From: Bacteroidota bacterium
Lineage (GTDB): Bacteria > Bacteroidota > Bacteroidia > J057 > RFSG01
DNA length: 37,037 bases
Reading direction: 5' to 3'
Assembly (NCBI GenBank): GCA_947459115.1
Contig: CANHCC010000004.1
Location: 1-37,037 of the forward strand
Shown here: positions 24,299 through 31,779 of the stretch, in pieces
How the letters are laid out: the number at the start of each line of letters is the position of its first letter
Numbering within the stretch: position 1 is the stretch's first letter
Translations under genes and position numbers: made by a program
The notes under the pieces: model-generated
Seen by the model: only the letters and a program-made list of their open reading frames with translations
Told to the model about the DNA's origin: nothing
The model's database searches: none

Positions 24299-24967
24299 AT
24301 GTCTAAGTCGGATTTTCCATTGATAAGGGGGTATTTTCCTGAATTTTCAGAAATTATTCTTGAAAAATTCTCAATAGCTAAAGCCCTTTGGATAGATTGG
24401 AATTCCAAGGTCAATCTCGTCTCCAGAAAAGACCTGGAGTTTTTAGAAGAGAAGCATATTTTACATTCTCTGTCCATCGCCAAAGCTTATTCTTTTCCTC
24501 CCGGTACACGATTTTTGGATGTTGGGACGGGTGGAGGCTTCCCGGGGATTCCAATGGCCATAGCCTTTCCGGAATGTCAGGTTATGATGATTGACTCCAT
24601 TGGAAAAAAAATCCAGGTGGTCAAAGAAATTATTCAGGCAACGGGTCTTCAGAATGCTTCTGCTTTTGTTACTCGGTCCGAAGATTTTTCCACACCGACA
24701 GATTTTGTGATTTCCAGGGCGGTAACCCGTATGAAGCCATTCATTCAACAAAGTGGGCATTTAGTAGATAAAACTAAAAACCCCCTTTTTGATGGCTCTA
24801 CTTATCCCAAAAAGGGATATATTTATCTTAAAGGCGGTGATCCGGAGGGGGATCTGGGGGCAGAATTGAAGGAAACCGGTAAGCGATATTCCATGCTTCC
24901 CTTGAAAGATTTGTTCACAGAATCCTTTTTTGAAACTAAATTCCTTGTACATATCCCTTATCCCTGA
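24299..24967 (+). CDS. rsmG: 16S rRNA (guanine527-N7)-methyltransferase
   Basis: RsmG (GidB) methylates N7 of G527 in 16S rRNA using SAM. The 222-aa protein has the family N-terminus (KALWIDWNSKVNLVSRKDLEFLEEKHILHS in essence), SAM motif I FLDVGTGGGFPGIPMAIAFP (about 70-89), MIDSIGKKIQVV, and the conserved SRAVTRMKPF. The ATG at 24299 is supported by the promoter immediately in front. The nuoA promoter overlaps its end, so nuoA need not depend on rsmG transcription. Confidence 0.93.
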   Translation: MSKSDFPLIRGYFPEFSEIILEKFSIAKALWIDWNSKVNLVSRKDLEFLEEKHILHSLSIAKAYSFPPGTRFLDVGTGGGFPGIPMAIAFPECQVMMIDSIGKKIQVVKEIIQATGLQNASAFVTRSEDFSTPTDFVISRAVTRMKPFIQQSGHLVDKTKNPLFDGSTYPKKGYIYLKGGDPEGDLGAELKETGKRYSMLPLKDLFTESFFETKFLVHIPYP

Positions 24968-24975
24968 TAAATTTG
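24945..24975 (+). promoter_or_regulatory. nuoA-nuoB promoter
   Basis: TTG (24945-24947), 20 nt, TAAATTTG (24968-24975) is a full match to the Bacteroidota -33/-7 pattern. It begins over the end of rsmG and leaves 26 nt to the nuoA ATG. Confidence 0.75.
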
Positions 24976-25001
24976 TACTCTATTAATAATTAAGATTCAT
25001 C

Positions 25002-25364
25002 ATGGTTGAATACATTCCTTTAATTATTCTCATCGGGCTCGCCCTTTTTCTAGGCTTATTGCTGACGAATTTATCTGCATTGGCTGGTCCACTCAGGCCC
25101 AACAGAATCAAGTATTCTCCCTATGAGAGTGGGATGGATCCTGTTGGAACTGCGAGAGATCGTTTTTCCGTGAAGTTTTACCTGGTAGCTATGTTCTTTA
25201 TCCTTTTTGATATCGAATTGGTGTTTATGTACCCATGGGCAACTCAATACAAGCAATTAAATGAAATGGGTCCTTTTGGGTTCATTGAGATGTTAGTCTT
25301 TGTCGTGATTCTTTTTGTTGGATTTATCTATCTGCTTAAAAAAGGCGGATTAAAGTGGGATTGA
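25002..25364 (+). CDS. nuoA: NADH-quinone oxidoreductase subunit A
   Basis: NuoA is a small membrane subunit of respiratory complex I at the junction with the peripheral arm. The 120-aa protein has three transmembrane segments: about 4-26, about 60-80 and about 88-110. The conserved loop KYSPYESGMDPVGTARDRFSVKFYLVA and the charged FDIELVFMYPW segment in TM2 are diagnostic. It is followed 23 bp later by nuoB. Confidence 0.95.
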   Translation: MVEYIPLIILIGLALFLGLLLTNLSALAGPLRPNRIKYSPYESGMDPVGTARDRFSVKFYLVAMFFILFDIELVFMYPWATQYKQLNEMGPFGFIEMLVFVVILFVGFIYLLKKGGLKWD

Positions 25365-25387
25365 TTTTAGTTTAATGTAGTCAGATT

Positions 25388-25870
25388 ATGGGAATTGAAA
25401 AGGCACTTGCACAAAATGGTTTTTTGACCACAACGGTTGATGCAGTAACAAATTGGGCCAGAGCGAATGCTTTATGGCCAATGCCAATGGGCCTTGCCTG
25501 TTGTGCTATTGAAATGATGGCATTTGCCGGTCCTAAATTCGATGCTTCTCGTTTTGGAAGTGAGGTATTTCGTTTTTCTCCCAGACAAGCGGATCTTATG
25601 ATTGTCGCCGGATGGTGCTCTTATAAAATGGCTCACTCTGTTAAGCGTGTCTGGGATCAGATGCCCGATCCTAAATGGTGTATCGCTATGGGCGCCTGCG
25701 CATCTTCCGGTGGGATGCACCGCGTTTATGGTGTGGTTCAGGGAATTGATACTTTTCTTCCGGTCGATGTGTATATCCCCGGATGTCCCCCAAGACCAGA
25801 AACCGTTCTGCATGCGCTTCAAACCATACAGCAACAAATTATTAAAGAACATTCTATCCTTCAGGATTAA
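25388..25870 (+). CDS. nuoB: NADH-quinone oxidoreductase subunit B
   Basis: NuoB carries the N2 iron-sulfur cluster that passes electrons to quinone in complex I. The four cluster ligands are visible: Cys38 and Cys39 ([11 protein letters not shown]), Cys104 ([10 protein letters not shown]) and Cys133 ([10 protein letters not shown]). Length (160 aa) is normal. The usual nuoC or nuoCD gene does not follow: a strong terminator begins 7 bp after the stop and an unrelated operon starts next, so the remaining complex I genes must lie elsewhere in the genome. Confidence 0.95.
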   Translation: MGIEKALAQNGFLTTTVDAVTNWARANALWPMPMGLACCAIEMMAFAGPKFDASRFGSEVFRFSPRQADLMIVAGWCSYKMAHSVKRVWDQMPDPKWCIAMGACASSGGMHRVYGVVQGIDTFLPVDVYIPGCPPRPETVLHALQTIQQQIIKEHSILQD

Positions 25871-25876
25871 AATTCT

Positions 25877-25906
25877 AAAAGGCCGGTTCATCCGGCCTTT
25901 TCTTTG
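25877..25906 (+). terminator. Terminator after nuoB
   Basis: AAAAGGCCGG (25877-25886), loop TTCAT, CCGGCCTTTT (25892-25901), then CTTTG. The 10-bp stem with a U-tract is a convincing intrinsic terminator and closes the nuoA-nuoB unit. Confidence 0.9.
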
Positions 25907-25939
25907 TTCAGGCAATCCCCAATTTTTGCGATTCTGATT

Positions 25940-26830
25940 ATGGCTTTTCAAATATTTTCGGATTTGGATTCCTCTATCCCCCTGACGCGTCCGGATTGTC
26001 TGTTTGATGACTATACTTTTTTTAAAAGGCATGCAGGCCATTTCCCTCATTCCATTTATGTTTTTAATACTGAAATTGAAGAAGGAGCCGGGTTGTTAAA
26101 CATCAATAATGCCTTTTATCATCCCGGCAGGGGGAGTTTTGGATTATTGCCCTTGAATGGAAATTCCTTTAATTCTCCATTGTTATTGCTTCAACAGCCC
26201 GTATATACCACTTCGCCCCCCGAACTTTGGCTGAATCACTTTCAGTCGGATTATATCGAACGATTAACTGCTAATGGGTTTCTTCTGTTTATGGAGGAAC
26301 CATCCTTTTTGATTGAAGTTAAAGAAGAAGTACTAAGCCTCAGAATGGATAGAGGAAATGTGAAAAGACTTAACAAAGGCATACGATTGGGGGTTGAAAC
26401 TTCCTTGGATGTTACCTGGGAACCCCTATATCAATTGCTTTCGGAGAATCGTGCACAAAAAGGTGTCAAATTGGCTATGTCGGAAGCAGAAGTAAACTTT
26501 ATGATGCAGCAGTTTCCCACTGATTGCTTCTGGTTTTCCACCCGAAAAGATGGGGAGGTTATTGCCTCTGCATTTGTGCTTCAATCCTTACCCGGATGCT
26601 GGCAGGTAGTTTATTGGGGACATCGCCCGGGTACTGAAGACTTAAGTCCTGTTACCTCTTTGGCAAATTCCATTTATGAAGCGGCCCGTCATCGGGATAT
26701 TCTGTTCCTGGATTTGGGTACGGCTAGTCTGGAGGGGAAACCCAATCAAGGTCTGATTCGATATAAACAAAATCTGGGGGCTGTTCCTTCCCGAAAAGCT
26801 ACCTTTGTCAGACATGCTTCTCAAACATGA
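25940..26830 (+). CDS. GNAT/FemAB-like N-acyltransferase, first gene of a six-gene cassette
   Basis: The sequence resembles the GNAT-fold acyltransferases of the FemAB/Acetyltransf_6 type, which add acyl or aminoacyl groups to amino sugars or peptides: an N-terminal half with FLLFMEEPSFLIEV, a linker rich in basic residues (MDRGNVKRLNKGI), then a C-terminal GNAT-like core with CFWFSTRKDGEVIASAFVL, VVYWGHRPGTED and FLDLGTASLEGKPNQGLIRYKQNLG. I prefer the Met at 25940 (296 aa) because the track's start at 25904 lies directly on the tail of the nuoB terminator. A weak -7-like AATTTTTG (25921-25928) precedes it. Its stop overlaps the next start by ATGA. The exact substrate is not known; context suggests an amino sugar. 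Confidence 0.72.
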   Translation: MAFQIFSDLDSSIPLTRPDCLFDDYTFFKRHAGHFPHSIYVFNTEIEEGAGLLNINNAFYHPGRGSFGLLPLNGNSFNSPLLLLQQPVYTTSPPELWLNHFQSDYIERLTANGFLLFMEEPSFLIEVKEEVLSLRMDRGNVKRLNKGIRLGVETSLDVTWEPLYQLLSENRAQKGVKLAMSEAEVNFMMQQFPTDCFWFSTRKDGEVIASAFVLQSLPGCWQVVYWGHRPGTEDLSPVTSLANSIYEAARHRDILFLDLGTASLEGKPNQGLIRYKQNLGAVPSRKATFVRHASQT

Positions 26831-27564
26831 GTAGAGATTTAAATCAATACAGTAAGGCCTATGCCGCCCAGCCTTTTGAACCGGTAATGGTCAAATATCG
26901 GCGAATAAGAACTCTGGAAATGCTGGGTGATGTTTCTGCTTGTCGCATTTTGGAAATTGGCTGTGGTTCGGAACCTGCGTCCGCCTGGATTCCGGTTTAT
27001 CAATCCCTTACGATTCTGGAACCGGCAGAGGCGTTTTTTCAGTCCGCCCTTGTTCAAACCCAAGGATTCGAAAAGGTGCATGTCATTCATTCGAGTGCTG
27101 AAAATATTCAACATTTGCCTGAAGCGCCTTTTGATGTGATTTTGCTGAATAGTTTATTACATGAATTGCAACATCCTGACATTCTGTTAAATGCACTTCA
27201 TCCCTGGTGTCATGCAGGAACACGAATACTCATAAATGTGCCCAATGCGTGGTCTTTCCACCGCCAATTGGCGGTGAAAATGGACTTGATACCATTCCCG
27301 GAATTTCTTTCCCAGGCCAACCTGACCTTTCAACAAGCCACTGTCTTTAATACGAGTAGCCTGAAAGCGTTGTGTGAAGGGTGTCATTATGAAGTTCAGA
27401 ATGCTCTTACCTCATTTATCAAACCTTTCACCCATGCTCAAATGCAGGAAATGTTGGACAAGGGTCTCCTCTCAGATAATTTATTGGAGGGGTTATATCA
27501 AATGAGTTCTGAAATGCCAGATGCGGGAGCAGAAATATTTTTTCTTTTAACTCCTGCAAAATGA
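26827..27564 (+). CDS. Class I SAM-dependent methyltransferase (cassette gene 2)
   Basis: The 245-aa protein has a Rossmann methyltransferase core: motif I ILEIGCGSEPASAW (about 40-53), an acidic residue ending strand 2 (TILEPAE), FDVILLNSLLHEL (motif IV region) and RILINVPNAWSFHRQLAVKM after it. It overlaps its neighbours on both sides by 4 nt (ATGA), so it is tightly coupled in the cassette. It is a distant relative of cassette gene 4, with which it shares the unusual (I/F)HR(R/Q)LAVKM(G/D)L segment. The acceptor (sugar hydroxyl, amine or carboxyl) cannot be inferred. Confidence 0.85.
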   Translation: MSRDLNQYSKAYAAQPFEPVMVKYRRIRTLEMLGDVSACRILEIGCGSEPASAWIPVYQSLTILEPAEAFFQSALVQTQGFEKVHVIHSSAENIQHLPEAPFDVILLNSLLHELQHPDILLNALHPWCHAGTRILINVPNAWSFHRQLAVKMDLIPFPEFLSQANLTFQQATVFNTSSLKALCEGCHYEVQNALTSFIKPFTHAQMQEMLDKGLLSDNLLEGLYQMSSEMPDAGAEIFFLLTPAK

Positions 27565-28922
27565 AATACAGGGTGGTTGTCATGGGATCTCAGCCGGCAG
27601 CTTTGGTTTCTGCCTCTGAACTTCAGGCAGCAGGTGAAGATTTTATCTGGTTGAAAGGTCCCGCACCCGGTGGGGGGATTTTTAGAGGAATTCATTTTGC
27701 CGGTCGAGATTGGGATGCCGGGATGAATCTATTGGAATTTACCGCCCTTAAAGACTCAACCTCCGGGGAGATAACTTCTTATTCCCCTAAAGTGCGGTAT
27801 GATTATGTTAGGTTTCTACCCCAAATCCGAGCGTGGCTGGAAAAGCGTATTCAAATCAAACAGGTGCCAACCCCGGAAATGTACTTTAGGGGTCAAGCGC
27901 TGCCAGACTTTTTGATTTCAAACCATTCGGCGTTTTTTCAAAAATTGCCTGAAGAAATTCGGTCTGAAATTTTTGCATTTGTAAGTCGGGTGTCTTTGTC
28001 TAATCCCCTTCATGCCAGGTTTAAGCATGAAAATCCCACGAGTTTTGAGTCTGTTTCCTATCGAGAAGTTGCATATGCCAATCATGGTGTTTGGCTTCAG
28101 CAAAATTTGATTGAACCTTGGCTGGAAAAAATTACTTCCGGCGATGGGCTTCAGATTCCTGCCCTGTTTCATCGTCAGGCCTGGGCACCCTTGTTTTATC
28201 CGGAAACCCTTCAGCGTTTTTTACAAGATCCTGCCTATCAGTTGCCTCCCACAATTTTTGAATATCCTCAGGGCGAGGGATTTGGTGCCTGGATGCAGCG
28301 GGAAGAAGCGGATTTGAAAGATAAACTCGATACCTCGAATTGGAAAAGTATATCAAGGACGCCTTCCGGATGGACAATCCACACAGAACATAATTCTTAT
28401 GAATGTCAGCACCTGGCTTATACCGGTGATTTGAGTCAGTTTCTGGAATTGTCAGGCCGCAAGCAGGGCAACACCTTACGGAGAGGCAAATTGGGTTTTA
28501 TTGGTATTTATCTGAATCAGAAAGATTTGCTTAAAGAAACTTCTGTCCTGAATGTTCCGGAAAAAGATTTTGCCCTGTTTCGTCTGATGGATCAAACCTT
28601 ATGTGCCGGCTTAGATTCGGAATCTCATTTTATCCTTGGGGAGTTTGCTCAAAGTGTTCCCGAAGAATCAGAAGTTCGCAAGATTATGGAAGAATCCGGC
28701 TGGATTCGGGAAGGAAGTGAAATTAAAATAGCGGGAAGTCTGGGTCCGGTTTCTGCTTTTGTCATGCCGGAGTTTGAAAACCTCAGGATTTTCCGGAATT
28801 TGCAGGAGGAAATGGAATCCCATTTTCCAAATTTGATCCGGATGGGGAGTGCTGGAGAAATGACTTCAGTTTCGCTTAATGATCAGATTGTACAGGGTTT
28901 ACAATTGCCCCATAGCATATGA
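27561..28922 (+). CDS. UDP-galactopyranose mutase-like / amine-oxidase-fold flavoprotein (cassette gene 3)
   Basis: The 453-aa protein begins with a divergent dinucleotide-binding motif (VVVMGSQPAALVSASELQAAG) followed by a GG-rich turn (GPAPGGGIFRGI), as in FAD enzymes of the UDP-galactopyranose mutase, protoporphyrinogen oxidase and amine oxidase group. The C-terminus (LIRMGSAGEMTSVSLNDQIVQGLQL) matches the FAD-contacting end of that fold, where a Gly-rich motif precedes a helix. The middle is unrecognised. The first Gly of the usual GxGxxG is retained but the third is replaced by Ala, so FAD binding should be tested. It overlaps both neighbours by ATGA. A role in oxidation or ring contraction of a sugar is possible from context only. 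Confidence 0.7.
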   Translation: MKYRVVVMGSQPAALVSASELQAAGEDFIWLKGPAPGGGIFRGIHFAGRDWDAGMNLLEFTALKDSTSGEITSYSPKVRYDYVRFLPQIRAWLEKRIQIKQVPTPEMYFRGQALPDFLISNHSAFFQKLPEEIRSEIFAFVSRVSLSNPLHARFKHENPTSFESVSYREVAYANHGVWLQQNLIEPWLEKITSGDGLQIPALFHRQAWAPLFYPETLQRFLQDPAYQLPPTIFEYPQGEGFGAWMQREEADLKDKLDTSNWKSISRTPSGWTIHTEHNSYECQHLAYTGDLSQFLELSGRKQGNTLRRGKLGFIGIYLNQKDLLKETSVLNVPEKDFALFRLMDQTLCAGLDSESHFILGEFAQSVPEESEVRKIMEESGWIREGSEIKIAGSLGPVSAFVMPEFENLRIFRNLQEEMESHFPNLIRMGSAGEMTSVSLNDQIVQGLQLPHSI

Positions 28923-29647
28923 GTGTAACACGGGAAGAACTGGATAAAACAGCTCAGGAATATCATCTTCAGGATGTGTTGGAGGACAAACACATTGAAG
29001 GTGCTTGTCAGGAATATTCTTTCACTTGGGTTTTTGATCGTCTTAAACCTCATCAGCATGTGCTTGAAATGGGCTACGGGGATGGCTTGTTTAGCGCCGC
29101 CTTACATAACAGGAATATTTCTTTTTCTATTGTGGAAGGAGCACTTTCATTGGTGCAGGAGGTGCAGAAGCGATATCCGGAGGTGAAAATTTATCATGAG
29201 TTGTTTGAAGCCTTTACTCCGGCCGAGCAGTATGATGTTATTCTTGCCACGCATGTATTAGAACATGTGGACGAACCTGTTGCTTTGCTGAAAAGCATGA
29301 AAGCCTGGTTGAAACCGGGTGGAAAAATTATAGTTATTGTTCCCAATAAGGATTCTATTCACAGAAGACTTGCGGTTAAAATGGGACTTCAACCCAGGTT
29401 GGATACCCTTGGACAAAGAGATTTATTGGTGGGACATCAAAGAGTGTATGGACTGGATACATTAAGACAAGACCTGGAAGAAGCCGGTTATTGTGTGAAT
29501 CATCAGACGGGTTTTTTTCTAAAAGTCTTACCCAATTCCATGATGAAGGGCTATTCTCCGGAACTGATTAAGGCGCTTAACGAGATTTCTGAAGACTTGG
29601 CCCCGGATCTGCTTGCCAATATTGGGGTGGAAGCCAGCATTGCCTAA
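28919..29647 (+). CDS. Class I SAM-dependent methyltransferase (cassette gene 4)
   Basis: The 242-aa protein is a Methyltransf_11/23-type enzyme: motif I VLEMGYGDGLFSAAL (about 43-57), the acidic end of strand 2 FSIVEGA, YDVILATHVLEHVDEPVALL (about 103-122) and KPGGKIIVIVPNKDS. The segment IHRRLAVKMGLQP after motif VI matches cassette gene 2, so the pair probably arose by duplication. It overlaps the flavoprotein stop by ATGA and precedes the glycosyltransferase by 3 nt. Methyltransferases with this layout often act on sugars in surface-polysaccharide clusters, but the substrate is unknown. Confidence 0.88.
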   Translation: MSVTREELDKTAQEYHLQDVLEDKHIEGACQEYSFTWVFDRLKPHQHVLEMGYGDGLFSAALHNRNISFSIVEGALSLVQEVQKRYPEVKIYHELFEAFTPAEQYDVILATHVLEHVDEPVALLKSMKAWLKPGGKIIVIVPNKDSIHRRLAVKMGLQPRLDTLGQRDLLVGHQRVYGLDTLRQDLEEAGYCVNHQTGFFLKVLPNSMMKGYSPELIKALNEISEDLAPDLLANIGVEASIA

Positions 29648-29650
29648 CGC

Positions 29651-30616
29651 ATGAATACACTGCCTCTCATATCTGTCATTATTCCCTGCTACCGGAATGA
29701 AAAGAATATTCCGGTGACCGGCAGAAAGTTAATTGAAAATGAATCCCTGCTGCAAGGAAAAGCGCGGTTTGAATATATATTGATTGACGATGGGTCTCCG
29801 GATAATACCTGGGAAGCTATTTTGAGTTTTCGAGACCAATATCCTCACAAAGTAAAGGCCATTCGGTTTACCCGAAATTTTAGTTCTACTAATGCCACTT
29901 ATGCAGGAATGGAAGAGGCCGAAGGAGATTGTACGATCATAATCTCCGCTGACCTTCAGGATCCGATTGAGTTATTTCCTAAAATGTTTGACTATTGGCA
30001 AAAGGGCATGCCATTGGTCGTGGCGAACAGAAACAGCCGGGAGGAACCACTTTGGCAAAGATGGGTCTCCGGTCTTACCCATTCTCTTATTCGAAAATTT
30101 GCGTTAAAAAATCTTCCGCATGGAGGCTTTGATTTTGTCCTCTTTGATCGTAAAGTACGAGAGCATGTAGTACAGATTCAGGACAAAAATTCGTTTTTGC
30201 CCTATCTTTTAATTTGGCTTGGCTATGATTTTGTCTCAATTCCTTATGTGAGGAAGAAGCGGGAAATTGGCAAAAGCTCCTACACGCTTGGCAAGAAAAT
30301 TAAATCCTTAGTGGATTCTTTTGTGGCATTTTCTTTCTTTCCGGTAAGGTTGATTTCTTTGTTAGGTCTATCCCTCGGGCTAATAGCACTGATTTATGCC
30401 GGTGTTGTCCTCGTTGGAAAATACCTTGGCTTAATTCCCATTGATGGTTGGAGCAGTATGATGGTAATTCTGCTGCTTGTTTCTTCCTTTCAAATGATAG
30501 GAATAGGGATTTTGGGTGAATACATATGGCGAACATTGGACGCTTCCAGAAATCGCCCGAATTTTATTGTGGCCGAAAAACATTTGCCTACCCCTGAATC
30601 CTTAGATAAAACATGA
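29651..30616 (+). CDS. GT2 family glycosyltransferase, polyprenyl-phosphate type (cassette gene 5)
   Basis: The 321-aa protein is a GT-A fold family 2 enzyme of the DPM1/GtrB/ArnC kind, which puts a sugar on undecaprenyl phosphate at the inner membrane. The N-terminal catalytic domain has SVIIPCYRNEKNI, the Asp-rich ILIDDGSPDNTW, the metal-binding IISADLQDPIEL and a SFLPYLLIWLGY segment. Two C-terminal transmembrane helices follow (about 230-255 and 270-295), then the typical IGILGEYIWRTLDASRNRPNFIV tail motif. It overlaps the DegT aminotransferase by ATGA. Confidence 0.9.
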   Translation: MNTLPLISVIIPCYRNEKNIPVTGRKLIENESLLQGKARFEYILIDDGSPDNTWEAILSFRDQYPHKVKAIRFTRNFSSTNATYAGMEEAEGDCTIIISADLQDPIELFPKMFDYWQKGMPLVVANRNSREEPLWQRWVSGLTHSLIRKFALKNLPHGGFDFVLFDRKVREHVVQIQDKNSFLPYLLIWLGYDFVSIPYVRKKREIGKSSYTLGKKIKSLVDSFVAFSFFPVRLISLLGLSLGLIALIYAGVVLVGKYLGLIPIDGWSSMMVILLLVSSFQMIGIGILGEYIWRTLDASRNRPNFIVAEKHLPTPESLDKT

Positions 30617-31728
30617 TTCCTTATCTGGATTTAAAATCCTTACATCTTGAGATGAAGGCGGATTTGGAAAAGGCTATTTCCCGGGTCCTTACCTCTGGTT
30701 GGTATATTCAGGGAGAGGCTTGTGAAGCCTTTGAAAAAGAATGGGCCGCTTATTGTGGCGTAGCTTATTCGGTGGGGTGTGGGAATGGACTTGACGCACT
30801 CCGTCTGGTTTTGGAGGCTTGGAAAATTCAAGGGAGAGTGGAAGTCGGGGATCATGTGTTAGTCCCCTCCAATACTTATATTGCTACCTGGCTGGCGGTC
30901 ACGCAAGCCGGTCTTGTGCCAGTTCCGGTTGAACCCGATGAAGTCTCCTGTCTGGTGACAGCAGAACAATTCCAGAAAGCGCTAACGCCCCGAACAAAAA
31001 TCTTACTTCCGGTTTATCTTTATGGAAGAATATCCGATATGGAGGATATAATGGAATTGGCCCGTCAAAAGCAGTTGTTGGTATTAAGTGATGCTGCTCA
31101 GGCGCACGGCGCTTCCCGGAAGAATAAAAAAGCAGGTGCCTGGGCGCATGCCGAAGCCTTCAGCTTTTATCCCGGTAAAAATTTGGGGGCTCTGGGAGAT
31201 GGAGGGGCGGTGTGTTCGGATGATCCTGATTTAATTCGCCTCGTAAAGATTCTGGGGAATTATGGGTCCGAAAAAAAATATCACAACCTTTACCAAGGAT
31301 TGAATTCTCGCCTGGATGAACTGCAGGCGGCCATACTTAGAGTAAAATTGCCATTTCTGGACGCCTGGAATCAAGAGAGAAGTCGCCTGGCATCCTTGTA
31401 CTTAACAGGAATTTCTAATCCCTTAATCACTTTGCCTTTGAAGGCCGAAGCCGGGGTTTCAGTTTGGCATATTTTTCAGGTGCAATCGCTTTATCGGGAT
31501 GAATTGCAGGCTTATTTGCAAGGACGAGGTATCTCAACGGTGATTCATTATCCTATTCCTCCTTTTCTTCAGCCGGCCTATCAACAAGAATTTTCTGGAA
31601 AGAAATTTCCTCTGAGTGAAAAAATTCATGCCCAAACCCTCAGTCTGCCTCTATATCCCGGCCTTTCGGATTCTGATGTTGCAGAAATTATTCACGCCTT
31701 AAATGATTTTATACCAAAGGAAAAGTGA
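30613..31728 (+). CDS. DegT/DnrJ/EryC1/StrS family sugar aminotransferase (cassette gene 6)
   Basis: This PLP enzyme transfers an amino group to a keto sugar nucleotide. The 371-aa sequence has GCGNGLDALRLVLEAW, VPSNTYIATWLAVTQAGL, DAAQAHGAS (Asp160 for the PLP pyridine nitrogen) and FSFYPGKNLGALGDGGA with Lys189 as the Schiff-base lysine. The GNGLDALRL and NTYIATWLAV style resembles FdtB/QdtB, the dTDP-3-amino-3,6-dideoxyhexose aminotransferases, better than the 4-aminotransferases, which would pair well with an N-acyltransferase. The upstream keto-sugar genes (thymidylyltransferase, dehydratase, isomerase) are not in the window. It ends the cassette; mqnE follows with its own promoter. Confidence 0.9.
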   Translation: MIPYLDLKSLHLEMKADLEKAISRVLTSGWYIQGEACEAFEKEWAAYCGVAYSVGCGNGLDALRLVLEAWKIQGRVEVGDHVLVPSNTYIATWLAVTQAGLVPVPVEPDEVSCLVTAEQFQKALTPRTKILLPVYLYGRISDMEDIMELARQKQLLVLSDAAQAHGASRKNKKAGAWAHAEAFSFYPGKNLGALGDGGAVCSDDPDLIRLVKILGNYGSEKKYHNLYQGLNSRLDELQAAILRVKLPFLDAWNQERSRLASLYLTGISNPLITLPLKAEAGVSVWHIFQVQSLYRDELQAYLQGRGISTVIHYPIPPFLQPAYQQEFSGKKFPLSEKIHAQTLSLPLYPGLSDSDVAEIIHALNDFIPKEK

Positions 31729-31747
31729 GTTCAGGTGAACTTTCAAT

Positions 31748-31775
31748 TTTGACTGAAAGTTATTGTTTAAATTTG
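31748..31775 (+). promoter_or_regulatory. mqnE promoter, -7 element 4 nt before the ATG
   Basis: TTTG (31748-31751), 16 nt, TAAATTTG (31768-31775), then CACT and the ATG at 31780. The -7 box is perfect. A transcription start at the A of the ATG is predicted. Confidence 0.6.
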
Positions 31776-31779
31776 CACT

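Noticed and set aside
25904-25939. Start of the acyltransferase at 25904
   Set aside because: It lies on the tail of the nuoB terminator, so a transcript starting after the terminator would hardly include it; the Met at 25940 is the next choice.
25472-26050. 192-aa ORF on the minus strand over nuoB
   Set aside because: It is antisense to nuoB, runs across the nuoB terminator and has no recognisable domain.
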